A stretch of DNA of 6,668 nt from CAYNUJ01 sp964621225 (GTDB lineage: Bacteria; Bacteroidota; Ignavibacteria; Ignavibacteriales; Melioribacteraceae), in assembly GCA_964621225.1 (NCBI GenBank), contig CAZULK010000143.1, forward strand, positions 1 through 6,668. The letters are read 5' to 3'. The position numbers and the translations under genes are program-made. The notes beneath the pieces are model-generated. The model saw nothing but the letters and a program-made list of their open reading frames with translations. It searched no databases and was not told the DNA's origin. Below are positions 5,877-6,668 of the stretch, one piece after another (within the stretch, counting starts at the first letter, position 1; the number at the start of each line of letters is the position of its first letter).

Positions 5877-6668
5877 TTAAAGATACTTCTCGGTGAACTC
5901 AATCAGCCATTTTTTAACACCCGTGTATGGTGGGAATAGTAAAGCGGGCAATGAAAATTTAGATTGCTTCATGACAGATATTTCATTCGAAAATTCTTTG
6001 AATCCTGCATAACCATGTCCCCTTCCCAAACCACTCTGACGAATTCCGCCAAAAGGTAATTTGTAGTTTGCAAAATGAAGCAAAGTACCGTTGATTACAA
6101 TATTGCCGGCAGGTATATTATTCTCGACATATTTAATTGTACGTTTGTCGTTGCCGAAAATATAGAAGGTTAATGGGTTGGGATTTAGTGCAACGGTTTC
6201 TCCAATTTCGGAAAGATCATTATATGTAATAATAGGCAAAATGGGTCCAAATATTTCTTCTTTCATCACATCCATATCATTTTTTACACCGGTTAATAGT
6301 ACCGGTTTGAATTTTCCATCTTCAGCGGAATCATGCAAATATAGTGGCACTGCCCCTTTATTTAAGGCATCTTGGAAAATTGAATCTATTTTTTCTGTGT
6401 GTCGTTTATCTACCAAACCACAATAAGGCATGCTGCCCGAACCGGCAAAATTATTTTGGACATAAACTTTTATTTTATTTATTAATTCATCTTTCAAATT
6501 TTCCGGCACCAAAACGTAATCCGGAGAGATACAAGTTTGTCCCGAATTGATTAACTTTCCCCAAGCCAATCTTTTGGCGGTTAAATCCAAATCTGCATCA
6601 TTACAAATAACCGCAGGGGATTTACCTCCCAGCTCAAGCGTAACCGGAGTGAGATGTTTCGATGCAGC
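5877..6668 (-). CDS. Aldehyde dehydrogenase, class-3 / fatty-aldehyde type (N-terminus beyond window)
   Basis: The frame is open to the window edge, so roughly the first 200 residues are missing; a TTG at 6590 is internal. The 263 visible residues contain both catalytic elements of NAD(P)+-dependent aldehyde oxidation: the general-base Glu12 in LELGGKSP and the nucleophile Cys46 in GQTCISPDYVLV. The second of these, with SPDYVL, is characteristic of ALDH3-type enzymes. EEIFGP (137-142) gives the cofactor-binding Glu. PFGGIRQSGLGRGHG (205-219) is the conserved C-terminal stretch, and the end PPYTGVKKWL is also ALDH3-like. Such enzymes oxidise medium- or long-chain and aromatic aldehydes to acids; the exact substrate is not readable. 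It appears intact, with no frameshift in view. It lies upstream of the cotransporter on the same strand, 57 bases from the in-frame TTG and 75 from the chosen ATG, with a promoter in the gap, so a functional link is not evident. Confidence 0.93.
   Translation of the reverse strand, partial: AASKHLTPVTLELGGKSPAVICNDADLDLTAKRLAWGKLINSGQTCISPDYVLVPENLKDELINKIKVYVQNNFAGSGSMPYCGLVDKRHTEKIDSIFQDALNKGAVPLYLHDSAEDGKFKPVLLTGVKNDMDVMKEEIFGPILPIITYNDLSEIGETVALNPNPLTFYIFGNDKRTIKYVENNIPAGNIVINGTLLHFANYKLPFGGIRQSGLGRGHGYAGFKEFSNEISVMKQSKFSLPALLFPPYTGVKKWLIEFTEKYL

Overview
The window is an AT-rich, gene-dense bacterial chromosome segment with six complete or partial proteins-in-context plus one at each edge: seven coding regions in all, with no RNA gene, mobile element or CRISPR array seen. 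Two putative promoters (TTTG, 19-20 nt spacer, then a TAnnTTTG-like box) match the unusual -33/-7 promoter known from Bacteroidota. Together with weak or A-rich ribosome binding sites and the types of proteins, this suggests a member of the Bacteroidota / Ignavibacteriota / Chlorobiota group. The lineage is an inference from style, not from a marker gene.

Left part, plus strand (1-1530): the 3' portion of a cysteine-rich ferredoxin-like protein, whose first codons lie before the window, is followed by a class I SAM-dependent methyltransferase. The two overlap by ATGA, so they are very probably translationally coupled. The methyltransferase meets an Rrf2-family regulator (minus strand, 1522-1953) tail to tail with a 9-base overlap. 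The regulator has the C-x6-C-x5-C-x2-H ligand pattern of Fe-S sensing Rrf2 proteins (IscR/NsrR type).

Middle, minus strand (2020-5801): a compact three-gene unit reads from a bacterial SLC12-type cation-chloride cotransporter, through a small outer-membrane beta-barrel protein, to an MscS-type mechanosensitive channel. The gaps are 8 and 6 bases, and each downstream ribosome binding site touches or overlaps the preceding stop codon. A Bacteroidota-type promoter sits just upstream of the cotransporter. The cotransporter keeps most of the residues that bind Na+, K+ and chloride in animal NKCC proteins. The unit therefore looks like an ion uptake / envelope / pressure-release cassette for osmotic or ionic homeostasis. 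This is the most interesting part of the window.

Right edge, minus strand (5877-6668): the C-terminal half or more of a class-3-type aldehyde dehydrogenase with catalytic Glu and Cys both visible; its N-terminus lies beyond the window. It lies upstream of the transporter unit on the same strand, 75 bases from the chosen cotransporter start, with the putative promoter in between. All intergenic gaps are under 80 bases, so there are no long unannotated stretches.
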